36,403 nt of DNA from Pseudomonas botevensis (GCF_019145475.1 NZ_JAHTKI010000036.1:1-36403); one strand, 5' to 3'. Shown: positions 15,335-24,268, counted from the first letter of the stretch. Numbers and translations are program-made. Notes: generated from the sequence alone by a model not told the origin.

Positions 15335-16281
15335 GCAGCCTCCAGGTAGGAACTGTGAATGGCGTTGCCCAACTGGCGCACCAGCGGGATGAATTCGTTG
15401 AGCCAGGCGTGCAGGCCTTCTTCGAGGATCTCGCCGATGCCGGTGTAGCGCAGGCGCGCGTCCATTTCCGCCGCCAGGCGCTGCGCCGGACGACCGTTGG
15501 CGCCGGGCAGTTGCGCGAGGATCTGGTCGATCTCTTCGGTACACGCCCGCAGCGAGCGCGGCACGTCGGCACGCAACAGCAGCAGTTCGGCAACATGCCG
15601 GGCGCCGGGCGCGTCGCGGTAAATCTCGGTGTAGGCCTCGAACGACGACAAGGCGCGCAACAACGCACTCCACTGGTAGTAGGCGTGGGCGGTGCCGTCG
15701 CTGACCGCTTCGGCCTGATCGCCGGCCATTTCATAGCGCGCATCGAGCAGGCGCAAAGTGTTGTCCGCCCGCTCGATGAACGTCCCCAGGCGGATGAAAC
15801 GAAACGCATCGTTACGCATGATGGTGCCGTAGGACGCGCCCCGGAACAGGTGCGAGCGCTCCTTGATCCACTCACAGAAACGGCTCATGCCATAACGTCC
15901 GAGGCCCTGCTCGGCGATTCCGCGAATCTCCAGCCAGGTGGCGTTGATGTTTTCCCACATGTCGGCGGTGATCCGCCCGCGCACCGCATGGGCACTGGCC
16001 CGCGCCGCGCCGAGGCAGCTGTAGATGCTCGCCGGGTTGGCCGCATCGAGGGCAAAGAAATGCAGCAGCCGTTCGGCATGCAACTCGCCGTGGCGCTCCA
16101 GGTAATCGTCCAGGGTGCCGGTGATCAGCAGCGGCATGGCGAGTTCGTGCAGGCCATCGCCACGGCCGTCCTGCGGCATCAGCGACAGCGAATAACTGAT
16201 GTCGAGCATCCGCGCGAGGTTTTCGGCCCGCTCCAGATAACGCGACATCCAATACAGATCCGAGGCAGTTCTACTTAACAT
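15331..16281 (-). CDS. alpha-E domain protein
   Basis: 316 residues beginning MLSRTASDLYWMSRYLERAE, the diagnostic start of the alpha-E (DUF403) family: an all-helical protein rich in conserved acidic residues and Arg. It also shows the internal repeat-like block FIRLGTFIERADNTLRLLDARYEM. It is always found with circularly permuted ATP-grasp and transglutaminase genes, as here: 12 bases after the ATP-grasp stop and overlapping the transglutaminase start. Its biochemical role is unknown; it may be a scaffold or a helper enzyme of the ATP-grasp ligase. Confidence 0.93.
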   Translation of the reverse strand: MLSRTASDLYWMSRYLERAENLARMLDISYSLSLMPQDGRGDGLHELAMPLLITGTLDDYLERHGELHAERLLHFFALDAANPASIYSCLGAARASAHAVRGRITADMWENINATWLEIRGIAEQGLGRYGMSRFCEWIKERSHLFRGASYGTIMRNDAFRFIRLGTFIERADNTLRLLDARYEMAGDQAEAVSDGTAHAYYQWSALLRALSSFEAYTEIYRDAPGARHVAELLLLRADVPRSLRACTEEIDQILAQLPGANGRPAQRLAAEMDARLRYTGIGEILEEGLHAWLNEFIPLVRQLGNAIHSSYLEAA

Positions 16282-16293
16282 GGCAAGCTTCCT

Positions 16294-17703
16294 TCAATCC
16301 TCGACCACCCAGGTGTCCTTGGTTCCGCCGCCCTGGGAGGAATTCACCACCAGAGAGCCTTCGCGCAGGGCGACACGGGTCAGGCCGCCGGGCACCACCC
16401 GGGTTTCGCGACCGGACAAGACAAACGGACGCAGGTCGATGTGGCGCGGCGCGATGCCGTTTTCGACAAAGGTCGGACAGGTCGACAGCGACAGCGTCGG
16501 TTGGGCGATGTACGCGTGCGGCTTGGCCTTGATCCGTTCGCGGAACGCATCGATTTCCGCCGTGGTCGCCGCCGGTCCCACCAGCATTCCATAGCCGCCG
16601 GAGCCCTGGGTTTCCTTGACCACCAGGTCCGGCAGATTGGCCAGCACGTGGGACAGCTCGGACGGATTGCGGCACTGCCAGGTCGGCACGTTCTTCAGGA
16701 TCGGTTCTTCGTCGAGGTAGAAACGGATCATCTCGGTGACAAACGGGTACACCGACTTGTCATCGGCCACGCCAGTGCCGATGGCATTGGCCAGCACCAC
16801 GTTGCCCGAGCGGTAGGCCGACAACAGCCCCGGCACGCCCAACATCGAATCCGGACGGAACGCCAGCGGATCGAGGAACGCGTCGTCGAGACGGCGGTAG
16901 ATCACATCCACCGCTTTCGGACCGTCGGTGGTGCGCATGTACACCTTGTCATCGCGCACGAACAGATCGGCGCCCTCCACCAGCTCGACGCCCATTTCCC
17001 GCGCCAGGAACGCGTGCTCGAAAAATGCGCTGTTGAAACGCCCCGGCGTCAGCACCACCACGCTCGGGTCGTCGATGGGGCTGGAGCTTTTCAAGGTGTC
17101 GAGCAGCAGGTTCGGGTAATGATCGATCGGCGCGATGCGCTGGGCAGCGAACAGTTCGGGAAACAGCCGCATCATCATCTTGCGGTCTTCGAGCATGTAG
17201 CTCACGCCGCTGGGAGTGCGCAGGTTGTCCTCGAGGACGTAATAGGTGCCGTCGCCATCGCGCACCAGATCGACACCGGAGATGTGCGAATAGATGTCGC
17301 GGTGCAGATCCAGGCCCTGCATCGCCAACTGGTACTGCTCGTTGGCGAGCACCTGTTCGGCGGGAATGATCCCGGCCTTGATGATCCGTTGCTCGTGGTA
17401 AAGGTCGGCGAGAAACATGTTCAACGCCTTGACCCGCTGGATACAGCCGCGTTCGACGACCCGCCACTCGCTGGCGGGAATGCTGCGCGGGATGGTGTCG
17501 AAAGGAATCAGGCGTTCGGTGCCCTGCTCGTCCCCATAGAGCGTGAAGGTGATCCCGGCCCGGTGAAACAGCAGATCGGCCTCACGTCGGCGTTGCGCCA
17601 GCAGCTCATCAGGCGTGTCGGCCAGCCAACGGGCAAACTCCCGGTAATGCGGACGGACAGCGCCGCCGGCATCGTACATTTCATCAAAATAGGTGCGGAT
17701 CAT
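16294..17703 (-). CDS. circularly permuted ATP-grasp protein
   Basis: 469 residues from MIRTYFDEMYDAGGAVRPHY, with AAGGAG 6 bases upstream; an in-frame ATG 30 codons earlier is rejected. Typical blocks are RGCIQRVKALNMFLADLYHE, DLHRDIYSHISGVDLVRDGD, YYVLEDNLRTPSGVSYMLED, the LTPGRFNSAFFEH segment and VVKETQGSGGYGMLVGP. These define the circularly permuted ATP-grasp family (CP_ATPgrasp/DUF404-407). It is expected to form an amide bond by ATP-dependent carboxylate activation, perhaps making a peptide. It is the first gene of the leftward three-gene operon. Confidence 0.94.
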   Translation of the reverse strand: MIRTYFDEMYDAGGAVRPHYREFARWLADTPDELLAQRRREADLLFHRAGITFTLYGDEQGTERLIPFDTIPRSIPASEWRVVERGCIQRVKALNMFLADLYHEQRIIKAGIIPAEQVLANEQYQLAMQGLDLHRDIYSHISGVDLVRDGDGTYYVLEDNLRTPSGVSYMLEDRKMMMRLFPELFAAQRIAPIDHYPNLLLDTLKSSSPIDDPSVVVLTPGRFNSAFFEHAFLAREMGVELVEGADLFVRDDKVYMRTTDGPKAVDVIYRRLDDAFLDPLAFRPDSMLGVPGLLSAYRSGNVVLANAIGTGVADDKSVYPFVTEMIRFYLDEEPILKNVPTWQCRNPSELSHVLANLPDLVVKETQGSGGYGMLVGPAATTAEIDAFRERIKAKPHAYIAQPTLSLSTCPTFVENGIAPRHIDLRPFVLSGRETRVVPGGLTRVALREGSLVVNSSQGGGTKDTWVVED

Positions 17704-17855
17704 GCCGTACTCCTTGTCACCCGGACATACGGGCCATCGCAAGGCCCGTGCCATCGGCATAAACGCTTTGATTTCAATCGGTTGGATATTCACGCCACAA
17801 GCGTCGCACCATTCCTGTGCAACAAATGCCCCATCCGGATTGCCCCCGCCTCATT

Positions 17856-17873
17856 GCGACGCAATGGCGTCGC
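17856..17873. promoter_or_regulatory. 7-bp inverted repeat upstream of the ATP-grasp operon
   Basis: GCGACGC-AATG-GCGTCGC, perfect arms with a 4-base spacer, about 155 bases upstream of the ATP-grasp ATG and ~50 bases upstream of the candidate sRNA promoter. It could be an operator for either transcript; no factor is recognised. Confidence 0.35.
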
Positions 17874-17898
17874 TATCACCAGCATAGTCAGAGTTGAT

Positions 17899-17927
17899 TT
17901 CACCGCCCGGCGCGGGCTGCGGATAAT
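17899..17927 (+). promoter_or_regulatory. candidate promoter of the orphan sRNA
   Basis: TTCACC, a 17-base spacer, then GATAAT (4/6 and 5/6 to consensus), giving a start near 17934 on the plus strand, where no protein gene lies. Confidence 0.4.
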
Positions 17928-17933
17928 CCGCGC

Positions 17934-18075
17934 ATCCGCTGCAAGACTTCCCCCCGGTGAAGTGTTCAGCTCAATGGATCCGGATTGACGTCGCAGTCCG
18001 CCAGGCCGTAGCCCTGACCGGTTCCCTCTCCTTATCGGTCTTCCCTTTAGCCACCTTTTCAGGTGGCTTTTTTTT
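17934..18075 (+). ncRNA. candidate ~140-nt small RNA
   Basis: A strong rightward terminator at 18049-18075 has no rightward gene before it: the nearest genes on both sides run leftward. A plausible promoter (17899-17927) sits 142 bases upstream. The predicted RNA could form a 5' hairpin ACTTC/GAAGT (17946-17962) and a stem CGGATT/AGTCCG (17980-18000), then an unstructured pyrimidine-rich stretch with CTCTCCTTAT, which resembles an anti-Shine-Dalgarno sequence, before the terminator. No reading frame with a ribosome site is visible. Identity with a known sRNA family could not be decided by eye. Confidence 0.45.
18049..18075 (+). terminator. strong rightward terminator without an upstream gene
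   Basis: AGCCACCT-TTTC-AGGTGGCT hairpin followed by seven T on the plus strand. On the minus strand there is no T tract after it, so it acts only rightward. Confidence 0.88.
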
Positions 18076-18119
18076 GCCTGCCTGAAACGTTTTGAAAGCA
18101 AAAGGTGCCCCAGAAACGA

Positions 18120-18145
18120 CAACGGCCGACCCAAGGGTCAGCCGT
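18120..18145 (-). terminator. hairpin after the RraB-like gene
   Basis: ACGGC-C-GACCC / GGGTC-A-GCCGT, ten pairs and one mismatch with a 2-base loop, about 25 bases beyond the stop at 18168. Only a weak T-rich tail. Confidence 0.45.
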
Positions 18146-18167
18146 TGCTCGATGTGCCAGTCACTGA

Positions 18168-18515
18168 TCAATTCAACCGATGGCGGCTGCGCACCTCCTG
18201 TTTGACGCCCCATCCCTCGATGATGCCGCCCAAGGGTTCGACCACCGCCGAGAAGCCCTGCTCGAAATCGCCAATGTCGTCGTAGGTGGCGTGCATCACC
18301 TTGCTCAATTCCAGAGACCACGCGCCGTCGTCGCGCACGCTGACCTGGGCATTGATGGATTCACCGCGAAACTTGCCTGCCGCCCTGCGCGCCCGCTCCT
18401 CGTCCGGGAAAATGGCGTAGAACTCGATGGGATGGAATCGTGAAAAGTCGAAACCGCCTTCTTTCATGCGGCGCAGCACGCTGCTGCTGATGTCTTCTTG
18501 ATAGGCTGTGCTCAT
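18168..18515 (-). CDS. RraB-like (ribonuclease E inhibitor RraB family) protein
   Basis: 115 residues from MSTAYQEDISSSVLRRMKEG; GAGGGGGA precedes the ATG, and an upstream extension is rejected. The pattern DFSRFHPIEFYAIFPDEERARRAAGKF, then VSVRDDGAWSLELSKVMHATYDDIGDFEQ, matches the RraB/DUF695-type alpha-beta fold, in which a small acidic protein can bind RNase E and modulate mRNA decay in E. coli. Whether this protein does so is inference. Family relationship is moderately sure. Single gene with a hairpin after it. Confidence 0.78.
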   Translation of the reverse strand: MSTAYQEDISSSVLRRMKEGGFDFSRFHPIEFYAIFPDEERARRAAGKFRGESINAQVSVRDDGAWSLELSKVMHATYDDIGDFEQGFSAVVEPLGGIIEGWGVKQEVRSRHRLN

Positions 18516-18724
18516 GAATCGTCCCCCTCGCATAGATGGATAGACTTTCCGTATTCCCGCACCGGGTCTGTCGACCGGGCGATTCGGCAACCGCGTTGCC
18601 GGCGGGAAACAAGCATGTAGCTGACAAGACCAGACCTTAGCGATCCGTTCGCTGATCTCGCTTGCAGAGTAGCCCCAAGACAGAGGCGCTGCCAAGGCCT
18701 GGTTTCGTATGTGACAGGAAGGTT

Positions 18725-18958
18725 TCAGATCGGCGTGATGCTGCGGATTTCAATGCTGTGCTGGGTTTTCAGGCTTTTGACGCCGGCGTCGGCGGTGCGC
18801 CCTTCCAGATCGTTCAGATCCAGTTCGGCGGCGACAGGAAGGTAGCGTTCCTTGATGAGTCTGGCGGCCTGCTCGTGGTTCGGGCATTCCTCACACTCAA
18901 AGACTTCGTTGATCAATTCCCCGTGATCATCCACGAAAGTGACGTTCCACTTTGACAT
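18725..18958 (-). CDS. small hypothetical protein, 77 aa, CxxC-type
   Basis: Starts MSKWNVTFVDDHGELINEVF with AGGAGG 5 to 10 bases before the ATG, an ideal ribosome site. It has one CEECPNHEQ motif that could bind metal, a predicted helix (AARLIKERYLPVAAELDL) and a hydrophilic end. No membrane segment. I do not recognise the family. It lies leftward, downstream of spermidine synthase's terminator region in a run of unrelated single genes. Confidence 0.72.
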   Translation of the reverse strand: MSKWNVTFVDDHGELINEVFECEECPNHEQAARLIKERYLPVAAELDLNDLEGRTADAGVKSLKTQHSIEIRSITPI

Positions 18959-19079
18959 CGGAGCCTCCTGGATAAAACCCGCGAATGGGCTTACACCTAT
19001 CTCGACTTGTCTCAGGAATGATCGTTCCAACGGATCACGGCGACCCACATGAAAAAAAATTAATTCCGATCAACGCACC

Positions 19080-19107
19080 GGCGGGAGCGAGGTTGCTCGC
19101 TCCCGCA
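19080..19107 (-). terminator. speE terminator hairpin
   Basis: GCGGGAGCGA, six-base loop, TCGCTCCCGC: a perfect 10-bp stem about 25 bases after the speE stop. A T tract occurs further leftward. Its sequence also resembles a REP core. Confidence 0.6.
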
Positions 19108-19131
19108 GGAAGAACAGACTGAAACGGATGT

Positions 19132-20007
<876 letters not shown>

Positions 20008-20135
20008 GGTCAAGTGCTCCGATGAAATGCGCGGGCGCGGTCGTGGGGACGATTGCCCGGGAAAGGCGCGCATTCTACGTTGCCGAAGATGACAGGTCGA
20101 ACCTCTGTTGATCGGCTGAGCACAATCGCCCGTTG

Positions 20136-20158
20136 CGGGAGCAGGCTTGCTCCCACAG
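20136..20158. repeat. single Pseudomonas REP element
   Basis: GCGGGAGCAGGCTTGCTCCC followed by ACA, the REP core, between the PLDc_N-type gene and the speE promoter. Confidence 0.7.
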
Positions 20159-20185
20159 GTGGATTTCAGGTTCCTGGAAAAGCTG

Positions 20186-20377
20186 TCAGATCCGCACATT
20201 CCCCCGTGGCCCGGCAATCGCCCAGATAATCAGGCCCAGCACCGGCAGGAGGATGATCAGCAGCACCCAGAGGATTTTCATCCCGGTCTCCGCGCTGCTT
20301 TTCAATACGTTGATGATCGCCCAGATGTCGAGCGCGAGAATGATCAGGCCGATCAGACCATTGAACGTGGAACCCAT
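20186..20377 (-). CDS. small two-helix membrane protein, PLDc_N type
   Basis: 63 residues from MGSTFNGLIGLIILALDI, with CTGGAG upstream; an in-frame ATG eight codons earlier is rejected. Two membrane helices (about 7-25 and 38-57) are joined by a short polar loop (KSSAETGMKIL), with a W-x-L-I-I-L-L-P-V-L-G signature and a basic end GPRGNVRI. This matches PLDc_N, the N-terminal membrane module of cardiolipin synthases, here stand-alone. Function unknown. Confidence 0.8.
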   Translation of the reverse strand: MGSTFNGLIGLIILALDIWAIINVLKSSAETGMKILWVLLIILLPVLGLIIWAIAGPRGNVRI

Positions 20378-20446
20378 GGTGTCACTCCAGAATAGTGGCA
20401 TGCACTTTTAGGATAGACCGACGGGCGCAGGGTTCCCTTTTATTGC

Positions 20447-20977
20447 TCAGACGTGAACGGCGACCTTCAAGGCTTCCAGCGACGGCGCGGCGGCAATGCC
20501 GACTTCGGCGCACAGCGCCTGCACCCGCGCCACATCGTTGCCGTAGACCAGCACCACTTGCAGTTCGTCGTCGAGCAACTGGCTGAAATTCATCAGCGTG
20601 TAGCCGCCGTTTTCCTTGTTCAGGCTGCTCATCTGCACCTGAATGCGGTTGAGCGCAGTCAACGCTTCGGTCTTGGCCAGTTGTTTTGGCTTGAGGTTGA
20701 AATCCACGCCGGGACCGAACGAGGCAACGATCTGCGCGAACAGATCGGCGTAGGTGTCGGCCTGGAACAGCACGGTGTCCGGCAGGCTGCCGACCACCAC
20801 CCACTCGCCCAGCGGGATCGGGAAGCTGTCGTCGTAGTTGATGTCCGGATTGGCGGTCAGAAAAGCGTCGCCATCGGCGTAGGCCTGCGTCGCTTCATCG
20901 GCGACCTTCAGGATCTCGTCCTCGCCCATGCAGCCGGAGCTGATTTTGCTGATGAGTTCGACCAGTGCGGCTTTCAT
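20447..20977 (-). CDS. conserved-looking hypothetical protein, 176 aa
   Basis: Starts MKAALVELISKISSGCMGED with AGGATC upstream. No signal peptide or membrane helix; mixed alpha/beta with segments EWVVVGSLPDTVLFQAD, FGPGVDFNLKPKQ and DELQVVLVYGNDVARV. I do not recognise a family or catalytic motif. It precedes the PLDc_N-type gene by 69 bases on the same strand, so they may be co-transcribed. A domain-profile search (HHpred/Pfam) would be decisive. Confidence 0.8.
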   Translation of the reverse strand: MKAALVELISKISSGCMGEDEILKVADEATQAYADGDAFLTANPDINYDDSFPIPLGEWVVVGSLPDTVLFQADTYADLFAQIVASFGPGVDFNLKPKQLAKTEALTALNRIQVQMSSLNKENGGYTLMNFSQLLDDELQVVLVYGNDVARVQALCAEVGIAAAPSLEALKVAVHV

Positions 20978-21072
20978 GGGGCGGATCCTGTGAAGAAGGG
21001 GAAATTCGAGGGCGCGAAGGATACCGCATTCCGTCGCCCTCAGGCGGCTTCGCCGCAGGATCGTTGTCGGCT

Positions 21073-21591
21073 TTAGCCCAGCAGTTTTTCCAGCTGCTTC
21101 GTGGTGTCGACCGCGCCCATGGTGCGGGCCGCGTCCAGCGCGGTCACGCCGTTGGCGTCCTTCGCTCGCGGGTCGGCGCCCTGGCTGATCAGGTAGTCGA
21201 CGATTTCGACCCGGTTGAACATCGCCGCCATCATCAGCGCGGTACGCCCGTCGAAGGACGCACCTTCGATCTGCGCGCCCCCCTCGACCAGCGCCTTGAC
21301 CACCGCCAGGTCACCCTTGAACGCGGCGCCGGCGATCGGACTCTGGCCGTTGCCGTTGCGCTGTTCCGGGTCTGCCTTGTGCTTGAGCAGCACCAACACC
21401 GCGTCGACATGGCCGTAGTAGCTGGCCAGCATCAGCAGGGTGTCACCCTTGCCGTTTTTCAGGTTCACCGGCAAACCGGCGCTGATCAGGCGATCCAGCA
21501 TCACCGCGTCGCCGTCGCGCGCCTTGTTGAATACCTGCTCGGTGAATTCGGCAGCTTCTTCAGGGGTCATCTGGCGGCTTTGGTCGGACAT
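21073..21591 (-). CDS. ankyrin-repeat protein
   Basis: 172 residues from MSDQSRQMTPEEAAEFTEQV, with GGAG upstream of the ATG. After a ~40-residue helical lead, four or five ankyrin repeats are seen (KGDTLLMLASYYGHVDAVLV, GQSPIAGAAFKGDLAVVKAL, GRTALMMAAMFNRVEIVDYL, GVTALDAARTMGAVDTTKQL). Cytosolic, no signal peptide. Such short bacterial ankyrin proteins bind partner proteins; the partner is unknown. Leftward, 97 bases below the acyl-CoA synthetase stop. Confidence 0.93.
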   Translation of the reverse strand: MSDQSRQMTPEEAAEFTEQVFNKARDGDAVMLDRLISAGLPVNLKNGKGDTLLMLASYYGHVDAVLVLLKHKADPEQRNGNGQSPIAGAAFKGDLAVVKALVEGGAQIEGASFDGRTALMMAAMFNRVEIVDYLISQGADPRAKDANGVTALDAARTMGAVDTTKQLEKLLG

Positions 21592-21688
21592 GGGGCAACT
21601 CCATTTTCGGTCAATCGGAAAGCCGACAGTTTCCCGAGCGCGACGATAGCTGTCACCCCCTTTTTTCCAAGCTCGCCCATAGCCAATT

Positions 21689-23527
21689 TCAATAACGGTA
21701 CTTGCCCTGACGGATGTCGGCCAATACTTGCTCGGTGACCTGCACGTAGGTCTGGCTGCCGGGCAACCAGGCGTAGACCGGATCATCGCCCGTCTGGCCA
21801 GGATCGAAACCTTCGTTCTTCAGCCGGGTTTTCTGGTACTTGAAGGTGCCGGTGGTTTCCATTTTCACTTTGACCCGCAGGAACAGCGGTACTGCGTAGG
21901 CCGGCATGCGCTGACGGGCGAACGCCAGCAGTTCGGCGAAATCCAGGGTCGCCAGGGATTCGGCCGGGGTGATCGCCGCCATGCCCGCGCGGCCGTTGGT
22001 ATCGGGGATTTCCACGCCATAGGCCACGGCTTCGGAAATCATCGGATGTTGCAGCAACAGGTTCTCGACTTCGGTGGTCGAGACGTTTTCGCCCTTCCAG
22101 CGATAGGTGTCGCCCAGGCGGTCGACAAACTGCGCGTGGCCAAAACCGATGTTGCGCAGCAGGTCGCCGGTGTTGAAAAAGCGGTCGCCCTTGGTGAACA
22201 CATCCTGCAACACGACCTTGGCGGTTTTCTGCGGATCGGTGTAGCCGTCGAGCGGCGCCTTGTCGTCGATCCGCGCCAGCAGCAGGCCCTGCTCGCCCTT
22301 GCCGACCTTGCGCATGAAGCCGTTGTCGCCACGCAGCGGTTCGCCGCTGTCGTGATCGTAGGCCACCAGCTCCCAGGCCATCAGCGAAAAACCGATGGTG
22401 TTGTCGAAATTGAGGATGTTGGTGAAACCGATATTGCCGTCGCTGGCAGCATACAGCTCACAGATATGGTCGACCGCGAAGCGCGTCTTGAACTCGGCCC
22501 ACGCGCCGGGGCGCAGACCGTTACCGATCATCTTGCGCACGTCGTGGCGGCTGTCATCGGCGCTGGCCGGCTGATCCACCAGATAACGGCACAACTCGCC
22601 GACGTAACCGAGGGTCGTCGCCCGATAGCGGCGCACGTCACTCCAGAACTGGCTGGCGCTGAACTTGCGGCGAATGGCAAAGCCCGAAGCGCCGTTGATC
22701 GCCGCCCCCCAGCACACGCACAGGCCGGTGGCGTGATACAGCGGCAAGGTGCAATAGACGACATCGTCCGGCTGCATGTTCAGGGCGATCATGCCGAAGC
22801 TGGCCGAGCTGCGCATCCAGCGGCCATGCTTGAACACCCCGGCCTTGGGCAGACCGGTGGTGCCGGAGGTGTAGATGTAGAAACACGGGTCATCGAAGAA
22901 GATCTGCCGGCTGCTGGCCGGGTTATCCACCGAGGCATCGGCACTGGCCCCGATCAGGTTGATAAAACCCTCGGGCGCGCTGCCCGGATGGCTGAAGGTG
23001 TCGCGATCGGCGATAAACCAGGTGCGCAGCGCCGGGATCGACACTTGTTCGCGCACCGCCGCGAAGGCCGGGAGCAATTCCTCGCCCACCACGATCGCCA
23101 CCGGGGCCACCAGGTTGATGCTGTGGATCAGGGTGTCGCGGGTCTGCGAGGTATTGAGCAGCGCGCTGACGGCGCCAACCTTGGCCAGAGCCAGAATCGT
23201 CACCAGCAGTTCCGGGCGGTTTTCGACGAACACCGCGACCACATCGCCCTTGCCGACGCCCTGCCCGCTCAGGTAGTGAGCGATGCGGTTGGCCCACTGG
23301 TTGACCTCGGTGTACGTCAGCACCACATCGCCGTGCAGCAACGCCGGGCCATGGGGGTTGCGCAGGGTTGCCTGCTCGAACGTCCAGCCCAGGCCACAGG
23401 TTTGGGTCGGATCCTTGACGTTCGCCACTTTCATGCCTTTCACCACCCGGGGGATGGCTTTGGCGATGGTCGGCAGTTTGCGGAGCATCATGCTCCAGGT
23501 AATCGTGTCGCTTGACGCGTGGCTCAT
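21689..23527 (-). CDS. long-chain acyl-CoA synthetase (FATP/FadD6-like)
   Basis: 612 residues. The AMP-binding P-loop-like motif YIYTSGTTGLPKAGVFKH is at 218-234. The others are YHATGLCVCWG, GNGLRPGAW, YAASDGNIGF, NTGDLLRNIG, and DRLGDTYRWKGENVSTTEVE, followed by a Lys near the C terminus in GTFKYQKTRLKNEGF. The last is typical of the fatty-acid-transport-protein branch rather than the classical FadD. It should activate long or very long fatty acids to acyl-CoA with ATP and may serve uptake at the inner membrane; no clear helix is visible. The product could feed the FadAB-like operon 8 kb away. Confidence 0.95.
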   Translation of the reverse strand: MSHASSDTITWSMMLRKLPTIAKAIPRVVKGMKVANVKDPTQTCGLGWTFEQATLRNPHGPALLHGDVVLTYTEVNQWANRIAHYLSGQGVGKGDVVAVFVENRPELLVTILALAKVGAVSALLNTSQTRDTLIHSINLVAPVAIVVGEELLPAFAAVREQVSIPALRTWFIADRDTFSHPGSAPEGFINLIGASADASVDNPASSRQIFFDDPCFYIYTSGTTGLPKAGVFKHGRWMRSSASFGMIALNMQPDDVVYCTLPLYHATGLCVCWGAAINGASGFAIRRKFSASQFWSDVRRYRATTLGYVGELCRYLVDQPASADDSRHDVRKMIGNGLRPGAWAEFKTRFAVDHICELYAASDGNIGFTNILNFDNTIGFSLMAWELVAYDHDSGEPLRGDNGFMRKVGKGEQGLLLARIDDKAPLDGYTDPQKTAKVVLQDVFTKGDRFFNTGDLLRNIGFGHAQFVDRLGDTYRWKGENVSTTEVENLLLQHPMISEAVAYGVEIPDTNGRAGMAAITPAESLATLDFAELLAFARQRMPAYAVPLFLRVKVKMETTGTFKYQKTRLKNEGFDPGQTGDDPVYAWLPGSQTYVQVTEQVLADIRQGKYRY

Positions 23528-23851
23528 GGCAGCTCCCGTTCGGCCCTGGCGTGCAGGCCGGTTTTTTATTGTCGGGCAATCAAGTGCGGCAACCGGCGCT
23601 TTCGGGCGAGGGTCGAGGCCGAAAATACGTCAGCGCTTTCGAGGATGTACACGCGGTTTTTGCAATGTTTTGTATCCGCCACAGCAGGCCTGGCGATGGC
23701 GAACGCTACGGGGCGATTTGGTTCCACCGGCGCGACAACGATCCCGCAAAATGCAGGATGCACGATGGCCATTCATGCAGATTGCACGACAGCCCGAATT
23801 ATCGAAATTTATAACTCATTGATTTATATGAAATTTTAAAATTTTCGCTGC
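23528..23851. other. intergenic region upstream of acyl-CoA synthetase and DUF3509 genes
   Basis: Divergent promoter region. The right part (23800-23845) is strongly AT-rich, as expected for an IHF-type bend between a sigma-54 promoter and its activator sites. The sequence TGCACGA occurs twice (23758-23764 and 23783-23789), a possible activator repeat. No gene is visible in either strand. Confidence 0.45.
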
Positions 23852-23867
23852 TGGCACAATCGCTGCA
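23852..23867 (+). promoter_or_regulatory. sigma-54 (RpoN) promoter of the DUF3509 gene
   Basis: TGGCACAATCGCTGCA matches the -24/-12 consensus TGGCAC-N5-TTGCW, with GG and GC in correct spacing and one mismatch at the first T of the TTGC element. It gives a start near 23878 and a ~36-base leader with GGAG before the ATG. Confidence 0.65.
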
Positions 23868-23914
23868 ACTCCCTGCACATGCTTGCCATTCATGTGCATA
23901 CGGAGCTGAAAGAC

Positions 23915-24193
23915 ATGAACCTGATCCAGGAAAAATTTACCTCCCTGTTCTCCAACTTCGACGTCACCACCGCCCCGCGCCCCGATGGCGGGATCCTGCT
24001 GACATTGCGCAGCAGCGACGGCAAGGTGTTCAAACGTGCGCTGTCCTATCAGCAACTGCATGCCGGCGATCAATTGTCGTGGGCGATCAGCGCCATCCGT
24101 CGTGACCTGGCCGAACAGGCCAGCGAGCTGCCGCAGATTACGATGCTGCAGAGCCAGCAGCGCTTTGCCCTGCCGACCTATCACTCGGCGTAA
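23915..24193 (+). CDS. DUF3509 family protein
   Basis: 92 residues from MNLIQEKFTSLFSNFDVTTA, with GGAG 9 to 12 bases upstream. I recognise the family from RPDGGILLTLRSSDGK, AISAIRRDLAEQASELPQI and the end RFALPTYHS; all known members I recall are from pseudomonads. Small, soluble, no catalytic motif, function unknown. It stands alone with a sigma-54 promoter before it and a strong terminator after it, so its expression probably follows nitrogen, carbon or surface-lifestyle signals. Confidence 0.9.
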   Translation: MNLIQEKFTSLFSNFDVTTAPRPDGGILLTLRSSDGKVFKRALSYQQLHAGDQLSWAISAIRRDLAEQASELPQITMLQSQQRFALPTYHSA

Positions 24194-24208
24194 CCGACCC
24201 CTTTAAAC

Positions 24209-24245
24209 AAAACAGGCCGTGAAGCATGGCTTCACGGCCTGTTTT
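24209..24245. terminator. bidirectional terminator, DUF3509 / mtnC
   Basis: Perfect 17-bp stem AAAACAGGCCGTGAAGC with a 3-base loop, with A/T tracts on both sides, between the convergent DUF3509 gene and mtnC. Confidence 0.92.
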
Positions 24246-24268
24246 ATTTATGCGCGAATCGATTGGGA

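Noticed and set aside
16441..17988. 515-residue plus-strand frame opposite the ATP-grasp gene
   Set aside because: Antisense shadow of a well-recognised leftward gene, with His/Arg-rich random composition.
21728..23515. 595-residue plus-strand frame opposite the acyl-CoA synthetase gene
   Set aside because: Antisense shadow; all synthetase motifs are on the minus strand.
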